64,000 nucleotides of DNA from WTFY01 sp026713925 (GTDB lineage Bacteria > Pseudomonadota > Gammaproteobacteria > UBA4575). Made by a program: the position numbers and the translations under genes. Shown piece after piece: positions 25,873 through 35,841 of the stretch. A model generated the notes under the pieces. The model saw nothing but the letters and a program-made list of their open reading frames with translations. It had not been told where the DNA came from and made no database searches. Numbering within the stretch: the stretch's first letter is position 1; each line of letters starts with the position of its first letter. The DNA lies in NCBI GenBank assembly GCA_963662355.1, contig OY759361.1, forward strand, positions 1,931,580-1,995,579, written 5' to 3'.

Positions 25873-25949
25873 TGGTAGCGGGGGCAGGATTTGAACCTGC
25901 GACCTTCGGGTTATGAGCCCGACGAGCTGCCAGACTGCTCCACCCCGCA
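25873..25949 (-). tRNA. initiator tRNA-Met (CAT)
   Basis: 77 nucleotides with CCA encoded. The anticodon loop is CTCATAA on a stem with three consecutive G-C pairs (GGG/CCC), and the first base (T) faces T at position 72, leaving an unpaired end. Both are initiator marks; E. coli initiator has the same body (GCGGGGTGGAGCAG). In E. coli metY precedes rimP; here it stands downstream of nuoN. Confidence 0.95.
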
Positions 25950-26023
25950 TCAGGGAGGGGAGTTTACTGACTCAGCCTGCATATCTCAAGGGGTTTCCGG
26001 ACAGCCGAAACAGCATTGCTGAT

Positions 26024-27460
26024 TCAATTCAGCACCTGCATACAATAGTTGAGCAATGCATTGGGGAAAATGAAAAGCGCTACCACCAGCAATCCATTGA
26101 CCGACAGGACCGTGTGTGCCAGAGGCGAACGCTGCAGGCGAAACTGCTCATCCGCATCGTCGAAATACATGTACTTCACTACACGCAGATAATAGAACGC
26201 ACCGACCACCGACATCACAATCGCGAGGATTGCCAGCCACAGCATGCCGTCATGAATCAAGCTCTGCAGGATGTACAGCTTGGCATAGAAACCCACTGTC
26301 AAGGGAACTCCCGCCATGGAAAACATCAGCAGCAACATGATCAGGGCAAACCACGGGTTGTAGCTGCCCAGACCCTTCAGGTCCACCAGCCTGTCCAGGT
26401 CCCTGCCCGGCTGGGCTAGCAGGCTCAGTACACCAAAAGTTCCTGCCGCCATCAACACATAAATTACGGTATAAAAAAGTGCCGCTGCATAACCGAAGGC
26501 TGAACCCGAAAGTATCCCAAGCAAAATAAAGCCGATATGGGAAATAGCTGAATAGGCCAGCATGCGCTTGATATTGCTTTGCGCAATTGCAATGACATTC
26601 CCGAACACTACAGACAACACCGTCAGAATGATCAGCATGTGCTGCCAGTCTGTTAACAATTCCTGCAAGCCATTGCTCAACAGGCGAATGGCCATGACAA
26701 ATGCCGCAAGTTTCGGCATGGTTGCAATAAACAGTGTAATGGCCGTAGGCGCGCCCTGATAGACGTCCGGCATCCACATATGGAAAGGCACTGCACCGAA
26801 TTTGAAGGCCAGACCCACCACGATGAATGCTAACGCGAACACGAGGGCGACACTGTCCGTGCCCCTGTTCCCAAGATATGCGTGGATCTCGGCCAGATCG
26901 AGGCTTCCTGTCAATCCATATAATATTGACATCCCGTAGAGCAGCATCCCCGATGCGATTGCGCCAAGCACAAAATATTTTATTGCCGCTTCAGAGGCGT
27001 CGCTGGAATCCCGCTCAAAGACCACCAGGGTATACAGGCATAATGAAAGCAGTTCCAGGCCCAGATAGACCAGTACAAAATTATGGGCCGAGGCCATCAC
27101 CAGAGTCCCGAGGGTGGCGAACAGCCCCAGAATGTAAAATTCTGCCCTGGCATGCTCACGCTGGCGCAAATAGGGGCGCGCATAGATGAATACGGTCGCC
27201 ACAGTCAAGCACGCAAACAGCTTGATCGCAACAGCCAGTGGATCATTGATATACATCTCCCCGAATGCAAACAATTCCGGCTGCATGGACGTGAAATCAA
27301 CCAGCACCGCGGTGATCGCCAGCGCTGCCAGACTCAACCAGTATGCAAGCGCCTCGCTGGCCCGCCCTGCATAAAGGCTGATGAGAAGCACCGCGGAGGT
27401 AGCCGCCAGCAGGGCAATTTCCGGTAATGCAAGAAGCACATCTGCATTTAAACTGTCCAT
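26024..27460 (-). CDS. nuoN: NADH-quinone oxidoreductase subunit N
   Basis: 478 residues from the ATG at 27460, with about 14 transmembrane helices. It is an antiporter-like proton-pumping subunit of complex I, related to NuoL and NuoM. GAVPFHMWMPDVYQGAPT and MLAYSAISHIGFILLG are the family hallmarks. It is the last gene of the nuo operon, 5 bp past nuoM; a GTG at 27466 is an alternative start. Confidence 0.97.
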   Translation of the reverse strand: MDSLNADVLLALPEIALLAATSAVLLISLYAGRASEALAYWLSLAALAITAVLVDFTSMQPELFAFGEMYINDPLAVAIKLFACLTVATVFIYARPYLRQREHARAEFYILGLFATLGTLVMASAHNFVLVYLGLELLSLCLYTLVVFERDSSDASEAAIKYFVLGAIASGMLLYGMSILYGLTGSLDLAEIHAYLGNRGTDSVALVFALAFIVVGLAFKFGAVPFHMWMPDVYQGAPTAITLFIATMPKLAAFVMAIRLLSNGLQELLTDWQHMLIILTVLSVVFGNVIAIAQSNIKRMLAYSAISHIGFILLGILSGSAFGYAAALFYTVIYVLMAAGTFGVLSLLAQPGRDLDRLVDLKGLGSYNPWFALIMLLLMFSMAGVPLTVGFYAKLYILQSLIHDGMLWLAILAIVMSVVGAFYYLRVVKYMYFDDADEQFRLQRSPLAHTVLSVNGLLVVALFIFPNALLNYCMQVLN

Positions 27461-27465
27461 GATCA

Positions 27466-28977
27466 CTACCTGAGATTTGTCAGTTGTGCCTGGTGCAGCA
27501 GATGAACAACGGAGGCATCCATGATTTCAATCAACGGCGCCGGCCACAGACCGAGCCAGAGAACCAGCAGGGTCAGAACCAGCAGGCAGAAAAACTCCCT
27601 GCGGTTCAGATCCGTCAGGGCTGCCACCTGCTCGTTGCCCGGGGCACCGAATACGACCCGCTTGATCATCCAGAGCGTGTAGGCAGCACCGAGAACCAGG
27701 GTCAATGCGGCCAGGAAGGCATACCACACGTTGGCATTGAAACTTGCCAGGATGACCATGAACTCTCCCACAAACCCGGAGGTCCCCGGCAGGCCAACAT
27801 TGGCCATGGCAAAGATGACAAAAAATACTGCAAAGACCGGCATGCTGTTCACTACCCCTCCGTAATCTGCAATCTGCCTGCTGTGCATACGGTCATACAA
27901 CACCCCTACGCACAGGAACATGGCACCGGATATGAAACCATGTGAAATCATCTGCACCATGCCGCCCTGCATGGCCAGTTCTGCGGAAGAGCCGGCCTTG
28001 GCGAACAGCGCGAAGATCACAAAGAATCCCAGTGTGACAAAGCCCATATGGGCAATCGATGAATAGGCAATCAGTTTTTTCATGTCACGCTGGGCCAGTG
28101 CCACCAGCCCAATGTATACGATGGCGACAAGTGAAACGGCGATAATGACCCCCGCAAGCTGTTCGCTTGCATAGGATGTAATCGGGATGCTGAAACGCAA
28201 AAACCCGTAACCGCCTACTTTCAACATGATAGCCGCCAATACCACCGAACCTCCCGTAGGGGCCTCGACGTGTGCATCCGGCAACCAGGTATGTACAGGC
28301 CACATGGGTATCTTGACCGCAAACGCAATCAGGAATGCCAGGAAGATCAAGTATTGTTCGCGGGCACTCAGATGAAACTGCTGCAACTGTGCAATTTCGA
28401 AGGTATTGGCCTGCAGGTAAAGATAGACCAGTGCCACCAGCAGGAATATCGAACCGAAAAAGGTATACAAGAAGAACTTTACCGTTGCATACACCCTGCG
28501 GGGCCCGCCCCATATTCCGATAATCAGAAACATCGGAATCAGCATACCCTCAAAGAATATATAAAAGAGAATGGCGTCCAGGGCACAAAATACGCCGATC
28601 ATCAGGCCTTCCAGAATCAGGAACGATGCAAAGTACTCGGCAATGCGCCCGGGTACAATGCCCCACCCTGCGATCACCACCAAAACCGTGATGACGGTAG
28701 TAAGCAGAATCAGCGGAATCGAGATTCCGTCCACACCGAGCGAGTAGTACACATCAAAAGCCCGGATCCAGGGTACGTTCTCACGGAATTGCATGGCATG
28801 TTGCTGGGCATCGAAACCTCCCAGCAGTGCGATGCTTGCCAGAAAAGTTGCCAGTGCAACGAACAGTGCCAGCCACCGTACTGCATGAACGGAAACCTTT
28901 CCGGCAGGAATGACCAGCAGGCCCCCAAAGATCGGAAGCCAGATCAGGACACTCAGTATGGGAAGTGAGGCAAGCAT
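27466..28977 (-). CDS. nuoM: NADH-quinone oxidoreductase subunit M
   Basis: 503 residues from the ATG at 28977. This antiporter-like proton-pumping subunit has SLGVDGISIPLILLTT, VHTWLPDAHVEAPTGGSVVL and KKLIAYSSIAHMGFV, typical of NuoM. It follows nuoL by 6 bp. A TTG at 28983 is in frame but adds nothing conserved. Confidence 0.97.
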   Translation of the reverse strand: MLASLPILSVLIWLPIFGGLLVIPAGKVSVHAVRWLALFVALATFLASIALLGGFDAQQHAMQFRENVPWIRAFDVYYSLGVDGISIPLILLTTVITVLVVIAGWGIVPGRIAEYFASFLILEGLMIGVFCALDAILFYIFFEGMLIPMFLIIGIWGGPRRVYATVKFFLYTFFGSIFLLVALVYLYLQANTFEIAQLQQFHLSAREQYLIFLAFLIAFAVKIPMWPVHTWLPDAHVEAPTGGSVVLAAIMLKVGGYGFLRFSIPITSYASEQLAGVIIAVSLVAIVYIGLVALAQRDMKKLIAYSSIAHMGFVTLGFFVIFALFAKAGSSAELAMQGGMVQMISHGFISGAMFLCVGVLYDRMHSRQIADYGGVVNSMPVFAVFFVIFAMANVGLPGTSGFVGEFMVILASFNANVWYAFLAALTLVLGAAYTLWMIKRVVFGAPGNEQVAALTDLNRREFFCLLVLTLLVLWLGLWPAPLIEIMDASVVHLLHQAQLTNLR

Positions 28978-28983
28978 TTTCAA

Positions 28984-30930
28984 TTACAAGTAACGGATAC
29001 CCAGCAGAATCAGCAGGCCAAGGATCATGGTGAAGGCATAGTGATACAGGTAACCGGACTGCACGTTGCGCACCCTCAGTGAGCACCAGTTCACCATCCT
29101 GGCAAAACCATTTACCACGAGGCCGTCAATCACCAGACGATCCCCGAACCGGTCACATACAGACCCGGCTCTGCGCGTGCCAGCGGAAATTACTCCCTGA
29201 TAGAATTCATCGAAGCCGTACTTGTACAGCAGCACCCTGTGCAAAACGCCCAGTCTCTGTTTCCCCCACTCTGCCAACCCTGGCTGTCGCAGATATACCC
29301 ACCAGGCACAAAATATCCCGGCCAGCGCCAGCCATACTGCCTTGCCCTGCAAACCGTGCAACACGAATGACCACAACCCGTGGTAATGGGATTGAAGTTC
29401 AGCCACCGCACCATGACGGTCTGCAACGAACAGGCTTTCCGCAAAATAGTCTCCAAATACGAACTGGCCGATCAGCAGCCCTGCGAGCACGGATGGGATT
29501 GCCAGCATGATCAGCGGCACAGTGATGACCGCAGGCGACTCCCTGACATGGCCTTCCACTTCGGGCTTCAGCCTGCTCTTGCCGTGGAAGGCCAGGAACA
29601 GCAATCGAAACGAGTAAAAAGCAGTGACAAACACGCCCGCCAGTACCAGCACGTATGCAAAGCCTGCTCCCGGAAGATGCGAATGATACACAGCCTCGAT
29701 GATGGCATCCTTGGAGAAAAACCCGGAAAAGCCTGGAAAGCCGACCAGCGCCAGCGCACCGATCAATGCCGTCCAGTAGGTAATGGGCATGTGTTTGCGC
29801 AAACCGCCCATGTTGCGCAGGTCCTGCTCGTGGTGCAAGGCCACAATCACGGAACCTGCCGCCAGAAACAGCAATGCCTTGAAAAACGCATGGGTGAACA
29901 GGTGAAATATGGCGATGGAGTAGGCAGAAGCTCCCAGGGCAACCGTCATGTAGCCCAGCTGCGACAGGGTCGAATAGGCCACTACCCTTTTTATATCGTT
30001 CTGCACGATGCCTACCAGCCCCATGAAAAATGCTGTCAGGGCACCGATCACGAGCACTACCGACAGCGCTATATCACTGAACTCGAACAGGGGGGACATG
30101 CGTGCCACCATGAAGATGCCCGCGGTCACCATCGTGGCAGCGTGAATCAGTGCAGAGATCGGGGTCGGGCCTTCCATGGAATCCGGCAGCCATACATGCA
30201 GGGGGACTTGTGCGGATTTACCCATTGCGCCGACGAACAGCAGCAGGCAGATCACTGTCATGGCCGGCCAATGCACGCTTCCGGCAATTGCAATGGTTTG
30301 CCCGGATACATCCGGGACGTGGCTGAAAACGGCCTGGTAATCCAGGCTGTTGAAGATTGAGAGAATCGCGGCAATGCCCAGCAGGAACCCGAGATCACCC
30401 ACCCTGTTGACCAGAAATGCCTTCAGGTTCGCAAAGATCGCAGACTCCCTGGTATACCAGAAGCCAATCAGCAGGTAGGAAACCAGGCCCACGGCTTCCC
30501 ATCCGAAGAACAGCTGCAGAAAATTGTTTGCCATCACCAGCATCAGCATCGAAAATGTGAACAGCGAAATATAGGAAAAGAAACGCTGATAGCCGGGATC
30601 ATCATGCATGTATCCAATGGTGTAGATATGGACCATCAGGGATACGAAGGTCACCACGACCATCATGATGACCGTCAGCGGGTCGATCAGAAAGCCCACC
30701 TTGAATTCCAGGCTTGCGAGGCTGATCCATTGGTACACGTCAATTGAAACCGGTACGGCCTGGCCCGAAACAAATTCCCAGAATACAACCAGGCTCAGGG
30801 CAAAGGACACCAGTACACCTGCAATCGTGACCGAGTGCGCGCCCGCTCGCCCGATCTGCCGGCCCAGCAGACCTGCTACCAAGGCACCTGCCAAGGGTGC
30901 CAGAACAATGATCAGACAAAGAGTTTTCAT
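28984..30930 (-). CDS. nuoL: NADH-quinone oxidoreductase subunit L
   Basis: 648 residues, the largest antiporter-like subunit. LLIGFWYTRESA, VPLHVWLPDSMEGPTPISALI and KRVVAYSTLSQLGYM are present. The C-terminal extension contains the region of the long lateral helix that ties NuoL to the membrane arm. It lies 15 bp past nuoK. Confidence 0.97.
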   Translation of the reverse strand: MKTLCLIIVLAPLAGALVAGLLGRQIGRAGAHSVTIAGVLVSFALSLVVFWEFVSGQAVPVSIDVYQWISLASLEFKVGFLIDPLTVIMMVVVTFVSLMVHIYTIGYMHDDPGYQRFFSYISLFTFSMLMLVMANNFLQLFFGWEAVGLVSYLLIGFWYTRESAIFANLKAFLVNRVGDLGFLLGIAAILSIFNSLDYQAVFSHVPDVSGQTIAIAGSVHWPAMTVICLLLFVGAMGKSAQVPLHVWLPDSMEGPTPISALIHAATMVTAGIFMVARMSPLFEFSDIALSVVLVIGALTAFFMGLVGIVQNDIKRVVAYSTLSQLGYMTVALGASAYSIAIFHLFTHAFFKALLFLAAGSVIVALHHEQDLRNMGGLRKHMPITYWTALIGALALVGFPGFSGFFSKDAIIEAVYHSHLPGAGFAYVLVLAGVFVTAFYSFRLLFLAFHGKSRLKPEVEGHVRESPAVITVPLIMLAIPSVLAGLLIGQFVFGDYFAESLFVADRHGAVAELQSHYHGLWSFVLHGLQGKAVWLALAGIFCAWWVYLRQPGLAEWGKQRLGVLHRVLLYKYGFDEFYQGVISAGTRRAGSVCDRFGDRLVIDGLVVNGFARMVNWCSLRVRNVQSGYLYHYAFTMILGLLILLGIRYL

Positions 30931-30945
30931 TAAACTGTTGTGAAC

Positions 30946-31251
30946 CTAGCCTTTCAGGCTTTCCAGATCCTGTACGTTGATCGTCTGTCGAACGCGGTAC
31001 AGCACGACCAGAATTGCCAGGCCGATGGCAGCTTCCGCCGCAGACACCGTGAGAATAAAGAACACAAATACCTGCCCGGCCAGATCATCCAGATAATGGG
31101 AGAACGCTACGAAATTCATATTCACGGCAAGCAGCATCAGTTCGATTGCCATCAGCAGGAGAATCACGTTCTTGCGGTTCAGAAAAATGCCTGCCACGCC
31201 GAGAGAAAAAAGTATGGCGCCCAGTGCAAGGAAGTGTGTCAGGGTAATCAT
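30946..31251 (-). CDS. nuoK: NADH-quinone oxidoreductase subunit K
   Basis: 101 residues with three transmembrane helices, the usual NuoK length. LLLMAIELMLLAVNMNFVA carries the conserved membrane Glu, with a second Glu in AAEAAIGLAILV. It forms part of the proton path in the membrane arm. Confidence 0.97.
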   Translation of the reverse strand: MITLTHFLALGAILFSLGVAGIFLNRKNVILLLMAIELMLLAVNMNFVAFSHYLDDLAGQVFVFFILTVSAAEAAIGLAILVVLYRVRQTINVQDLESLKG

Positions 31252-31281
31252 GGAGTATTGATCTTCTTCCTGTGTGTGTAG

Positions 31282-31869
31282 CTACTCCGAATCCATGGAA
31301 ACCAGGCGCACACGGTCTTTCCTGTCCACATTGACCTGCCTTGCAGGACTCTGGCTCCTGGTCCGCACGCGTTTGCGCAGGGTCAGGGTGATGGCCGCAA
31401 CAATGGCTACCAGCAGTATGACCCCTGCAATTTCAAACGGATACACATACTCGGTGAACAGCAGTTCACCGAGTTCCCGGGTATTGCTGTAGTCCGCTGC
31501 CTTCAACCGGGGCCGCGCCAGGTCAAAGGCAGGAGTATTCAGGATCACGATCATTTCAGCCGCCATGACGGCGCCCACCACCAGACCGACCGGCAGGTAC
31601 CGGGCAAATCCTGCACGCATCTTGGCCAGGTTGATGTCCAGCATCATTACAACAAACAGGAACAGCACCATGACCGCACCGACATACACCAGCACCAGGG
31701 TAATGCCCAGAAATTCCGCTTCGAGCAACAGCCAGATCGCGGCACTGGTGAAAAAGGCCAGCACCAGAAACAGGACCGCATGCACCGGGTTGCGGACCGT
31801 AATCATGGCAAGTGCCGACAGCACCAGAATGCCCGCAAAGAAATAGAAAACTGCAGTTTGTATCAGCAT
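31282..31869 (-). CDS. nuoJ: NADH-quinone oxidoreductase subunit J
   Basis: 195 residues with five hydrophobic helices. NPVHAVLFLVLAFFTSAAIWLLL-type helices and LVYVGAVMVLFLFVVMML mark NuoJ (the ND6 homologue). The C-terminal tail is charged and shorter in many relatives. Confidence 0.95.
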   Translation of the reverse strand: MLIQTAVFYFFAGILVLSALAMITVRNPVHAVLFLVLAFFTSAAIWLLLEAEFLGITLVLVYVGAVMVLFLFVVMMLDINLAKMRAGFARYLPVGLVVGAVMAAEMIVILNTPAFDLARPRLKAADYSNTRELGELLFTEYVYPFEIAGVILLVAIVAAITLTLRKRVRTRSQSPARQVNVDRKDRVRLVSMDSE

Positions 31870-31885
31870 TTCCTGCCTACCCGGT

Positions 31886-32374
31886 TCAGTAACCGAATGC
31901 CTTGGACGACCGGTCCGCAGCGATCTGGTCTTCGTGTTTTCTGCCCACTTCGAGCAGCATTTCCTTGGTCATGATCTGCTCACCCCGTTCAAGAAAGGCA
32001 TACTCGTATACCCGGGTCTCCACAATGGCATCCACCGGACAGGCCTCTTCACAGAACCCGCAGTAGACACACTTGAACAAGTCAATGTCATACCGGGTGG
32101 TACGCCGGCTCCCATCTTCGCGCTCTTCCGTGTCAATCGTGATGGCCAGCGCAGGACAGACGGCCTCACACAGCTTGCAGCCAATACAGCGCTCCTCGCC
32201 ACCCGGATACTGGCGCAAGGCATGCAGGCCGCGAAAGCGTGGTGATTGCGGAGTCTTTTCCTCGGGATACTGGACCGTACATTTTCTGGAGGCAAAGCGC
32301 CGCCCGGTCAGGCGCATACCCTTCAGGAGCTCCGACAGGGTGAAACTGCGTATGAGGTTCTTTATCCTGCTCAT
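31886..32374 (-). CDS. nuoI: NADH-quinone oxidoreductase subunit I
   Basis: 162 residues from the ATG at 32374 (MSRIKNLIRSF), the usual length. Two 4Fe-4S motifs, CIGCKLCEAVCP and CVYCGFCEEACP, hold clusters N6a and N6b, which lead electrons to NuoB. A longer frame to 32434 only overlaps nuoH. It lies 10 bp past nuoH. Confidence 0.97.
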   Translation of the reverse strand: MSRIKNLIRSFTLSELLKGMRLTGRRFASRKCTVQYPEEKTPQSPRFRGLHALRQYPGGEERCIGCKLCEAVCPALAITIDTEEREDGSRRTTRYDIDLFKCVYCGFCEEACPVDAIVETRVYEYAFLERGEQIMTKEMLLEVGRKHEDQIAADRSSKAFGY

Positions 32375-32384
32375 CAGTACCTGC

Positions 32385-33449
32385 CTAGTCGAACCAAGGT
32401 GGAAATTCCACGTAAAGCAAAATGCCTTCGACAAAAATCCAGATAAGCGTCACAGGCAGCAGAACCTTCCAGCCGAGTCGCATGATCTGGTCGTAGCGAT
32501 AACGGGGAAACGTGGCACGAAACCACAAAAAACAGAAAATGAAAAAGCAGGTCTTGGCAACAAACCAGTGCGCACCCGACCCCAGTATCACACCCAGGTA
32601 CGGCACATGAAACGCTTGCACCGGAGCCAGCCCCTCCAGGGGACTGAGCCAGCCACCCAGAAACAGCAATGCAGTGAGTGCCGAGATCAATATGATGTTG
32701 GCATATTCAGCCAGAAAAAATATGGCAAACCCCATTCCCGAGTACTCGACATGAAAGCCTGCGACAATCTCGGACTCGCCTTCTACCACATCAAACGGGG
32801 CCCGGTTGGTTTCAGCCACACCGGCGATCAGATATGTCAGGAACAATGGCAGCAAAGGCAGCCAGTACCAGTGCAGGACACTTCCCTGCTGTGCCCTGAC
32901 AATGTCACCCAGGCTCAGGCTGCCGCTTGCCATCACCACGCCTACCAGGGCAAAGCCCATGGCAATTTCATACGCCACGATCTGGGCCGCCGCACGCATG
33001 GACCCAAGCAGTGCATATTTGGAGTTGGAGGCCCACCCGGCCACAATCACGCCGTACACTCCCAGAGAGGTCATGGCCAGGATATACAGCAGTCCCGCAT
33101 TGATTTCGGTGAAGTTCAGGTGTTCGGAAAACGGGATCACGGCCCAGGCAGCCAGTGCAGGCGTCATGGACAGCAGGGGGGCAAGCCGGAACAGGAAACG
33201 GTCCGCATCCCTGGGCAGGACCATTTCCTTGAACATCAGTTTGAATGCATCGGCTACCGGCTGACCCAGGCCTCTCGGGCCCACCCGGTTGGGACCGATG
33301 CGCACCTGCATGAACCCCAGGACCTTGCGCTCTGCCAGGGTGACATAGGCCACACAACCCACGATCACCAGCATGAATACAAAAATGTACGCGGTCGTCA
33401 GCAGCACCGGGGGGATCGGTGAAGTGAAATTGAGCCACCACTCAGTCAT
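32385..33449 (-). CDS. nuoH: NADH-quinone oxidoreductase subunit H
   Basis: 354 residues, eight helices, from the ATG at 33449, with AGGGG seven bases ahead. LAERKVLGFMQVRIGPNRVGP and EGESEIVAGFHVEYSGMGF are the quinone-cavity motifs. The start overlaps the nuoG stop by eight bases, which suggests translational coupling. Confidence 0.97.
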   Translation of the reverse strand: MTEWWLNFTSPIPPVLLTTAYIFVFMLVIVGCVAYVTLAERKVLGFMQVRIGPNRVGPRGLGQPVADAFKLMFKEMVLPRDADRFLFRLAPLLSMTPALAAWAVIPFSEHLNFTEINAGLLYILAMTSLGVYGVIVAGWASNSKYALLGSMRAAAQIVAYEIAMGFALVGVVMASGSLSLGDIVRAQQGSVLHWYWLPLLPLFLTYLIAGVAETNRAPFDVVEGESEIVAGFHVEYSGMGFAIFFLAEYANIILISALTALLFLGGWLSPLEGLAPVQAFHVPYLGVILGSGAHWFVAKTCFFIFCFLWFRATFPRYRYDQIMRLGWKVLLPVTLIWIFVEGILLYVEFPPWFD

Positions 33450-35823
33450 GGGCAAACCCCTGTATTTTCACCGGCGCAATGGCATCACCCAGCGTATCCA
33501 TGTCGTGCGCACTTTTCTGTATCCACACGCACTCCATGGGCAACGCCTCATCAAGCTGCAGTTCAAGCGCCATCTCCCGCCCCGCCTGCACCACCCGCAC
33601 CGTGCGTTCACCCAGCACTCCGAGTTCGCGCGCCTGCTGTTCACACATTGCAATATGGGGCGGTCGAGCCAACAGGGTTTGCTGCAGGGAAGCCGCACGC
33701 CGCACGACATTGTCCACGGCATACACCGGTGTATCCGACACCCGGTACACCCCTCCTGCACCCGGCTGCAGATTCACCTCCCCGAGTGCATACTGACTGC
33801 TCTGGAATCTGGTCTCCTGTGAGAACTGCTTCCTGATTTCTTCAAGAACCTGCTCGCAGGACCGATAGGAGAACCCTTCAAGGCCCAGGTTATTGGCCAG
33901 GACGCGCAACACGCGCCAGGCAGGTCTGGCCTGACCAGGCGCAGCTACGGCCCGCTCGACCGTCTGCCAGCGCCCTTCCGCATTCACATAGGTGCCTTCT
34001 GTTTCCGCAAAGGTCGCGACCGGAAGGATTACATCTGCATACTCCTTCATCGAGTCGGTGATATAGGATGAAAACACTACCACGCACTCGGCTTCATGCA
34101 TCGCGTGCAGGGCAGCCGGTGCACTCGCAAAATCAAACTCCGGCTCCAGATTGAACAGCACGAAGACCTTGCGGGGCCGGGCAAGCATCCCGGCAGCATC
34201 CAGGCCCGGGTCCGAACCGGGAACGCCTGCAGGCAGGCGGTGCGGAAGCACGCCGCTCATCCAGGCACCGGCTGAATTCCCGGCCTGCGGGAGCATCCCG
34301 AAATTGGCATCGACATGGCTGGCAATGAAATTCCCCATGGCCCGCAGCGCAGAGGCCTGCGGGTGAGCTTCCGACATTGCACCCATGAGGATACTGGCAG
34401 CACCGGCCTGTTTCAGAAGGTCAAAAATGTACTGCGCAAAGGTGGAGGTTGATACCAGTTCGACCAGTTCCTGCAAGGCAGGCGGTAGCTGGCGCAGTGT
34501 GTCACCGGGCAGGCACTTTGCAATTTCTGCCAGCGCGCGCAACCAGTTCTGGGGGGCCAGGTTCCAGTTGACTTGCGAGGTAAAGAGGAAATCGAGCTCC
34601 CGTGGGTTCAGGGCCGCGACATGGCAGCCCCTGGCGGTTGCCTTGCGCATGCGGTGAGCGATCATGGGCTGCTCGAAACGGATATCACAGCCTACAAGAA
34701 ACACGGCATCGTTGTGCTCGAAGGATTCAATCGTCTGTCCCAGGTACGGAAACAGGGGCATGGAGGCCTGATCTGCAAAATCGGTCTGGCGGACACGATG
34801 ATCAATGTTGTGGACACCCAGGCCACGGAACAGCTTCTGCAGCAGGTACAGTTCCTCCAGGGTGGCATGCGGTGCTGCCAGCACGCCGACCTGCTCGGCA
34901 GGATACTGTCCAATGTGCCTGGCCACCCTGGCCAGGCTGTCAGGCCAGTCACTGTCGTGCCATCTCCGGTCGCTCCTGACCAGAGGCAGCATGGCCCGGT
35001 CGGGCGTGTGCACACCCTCGTAGCTGAACCGGTCGCGGTCGGAAATCCAGGTCTCGTTCAGGGTGTCATTTTCCCGGGGCACCACACGCACCACCCTGTC
35101 GCGCAGCACGTGCAGGTAGACATTGGAGCCCACCCCGTCGTGCGGGGCCACCCCAGGCATTTGCAGCATCTCCCAGGAGCGGGCCTGCATGCGTGAAGGC
35201 TTGGCGTTCAGGGCCCCGACAGGACACACGTCAATTACATTTCCTGACAGCTCGGAACTGAGCGAGCGCTCGACAAAGGTACCGATCTCCATGAATTCGC
35301 TACGCCCGGTGGCACCCAGTTCACGAATGCCGGCAATTTCACTGCCAAACCGGACACAGCGCGTGCAGTGTATACAGCGAGTCATGTCGGTCGAAACCAG
35401 TGGTCCCAGGTCCTTGTCTGCCACCACGCGCTTTCTTTCAGTATACCGCGAAATATCCTTCCCGTACCCCATGGCCGTATCCTGCAGTTCACACTCGCCT
35501 CCCTGGTCACACACGGGGCAGTCAAGCGGGTGATTGATCAGCAGGAACTCCATCGTGCTTTTCTGGGCATCCAGTGCAGCCGGTGAATGGGTGTACACCT
35601 TCATGCCTTCTGCAACCGGAGTCGCACACGCGGGCAATGCCTTGGGTACCTTCTCGACTTCCACCATACACATGCGGCAATTGGCCGCCACCGAGAGCTT
35701 TTTGTGATAGCAAAAACGCGGAATACGGATGTCATACTGATCCGCCACCTCGATCAGCATGGCCCCTCTGGAGGCATATACCTCCCGGTCGTTGATAAAC
35801 AGCTGAATGAGATTTTCAGACAT
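33442..35823 (-). CDS. nuoG: NADH-quinone oxidoreductase subunit G
   Basis: 793 residues. N-terminal 2Fe-2S region with CRMCMVEVEKVP, then the His-ligated cluster site (HPLDCPVCDQGGECELQD), then a 4Fe-4S site (CIHCTRCVRF). The rest is a molybdopterin-oxidoreductase-like scaffold without cofactor. I do not see the extra N7 cluster motif of E. coli NuoG, which fits the shorter length. Confidence 0.96.
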   Translation of the reverse strand: MSENLIQLFINDREVYASRGAMLIEVADQYDIRIPRFCYHKKLSVAANCRMCMVEVEKVPKALPACATPVAEGMKVYTHSPAALDAQKSTMEFLLINHPLDCPVCDQGGECELQDTAMGYGKDISRYTERKRVVADKDLGPLVSTDMTRCIHCTRCVRFGSEIAGIRELGATGRSEFMEIGTFVERSLSSELSGNVIDVCPVGALNAKPSRMQARSWEMLQMPGVAPHDGVGSNVYLHVLRDRVVRVVPRENDTLNETWISDRDRFSYEGVHTPDRAMLPLVRSDRRWHDSDWPDSLARVARHIGQYPAEQVGVLAAPHATLEELYLLQKLFRGLGVHNIDHRVRQTDFADQASMPLFPYLGQTIESFEHNDAVFLVGCDIRFEQPMIAHRMRKATARGCHVAALNPRELDFLFTSQVNWNLAPQNWLRALAEIAKCLPGDTLRQLPPALQELVELVSTSTFAQYIFDLLKQAGAASILMGAMSEAHPQASALRAMGNFIASHVDANFGMLPQAGNSAGAWMSGVLPHRLPAGVPGSDPGLDAAGMLARPRKVFVLFNLEPEFDFASAPAALHAMHEAECVVVFSSYITDSMKEYADVILPVATFAETEGTYVNAEGRWQTVERAVAAPGQARPAWRVLRVLANNLGLEGFSYRSCEQVLEEIRKQFSQETRFQSSQYALGEVNLQPGAGGVYRVSDTPVYAVDNVVRRAASLQQTLLARPPHIAMCEQQARELGVLGERTVRVVQAGREMALELQLDEALPMECVWIQKSAHDMDTLGDAIAPVKIQGFAHD

Positions 35824-35841
35824 CAGGGCCGGATCCTTGTT

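Noticed and set aside
25873..25949. Elongator tRNA-Met
   Set aside because: The unpaired first base and the three G-C pairs in the anticodon stem are initiator features.
32073..33422. 449-codon open frame antisense to nuoI and nuoH
   Set aside because: Same reason: nuoI and nuoH are certain, and the antisense product is rich in Gln, His and Arg without motifs.
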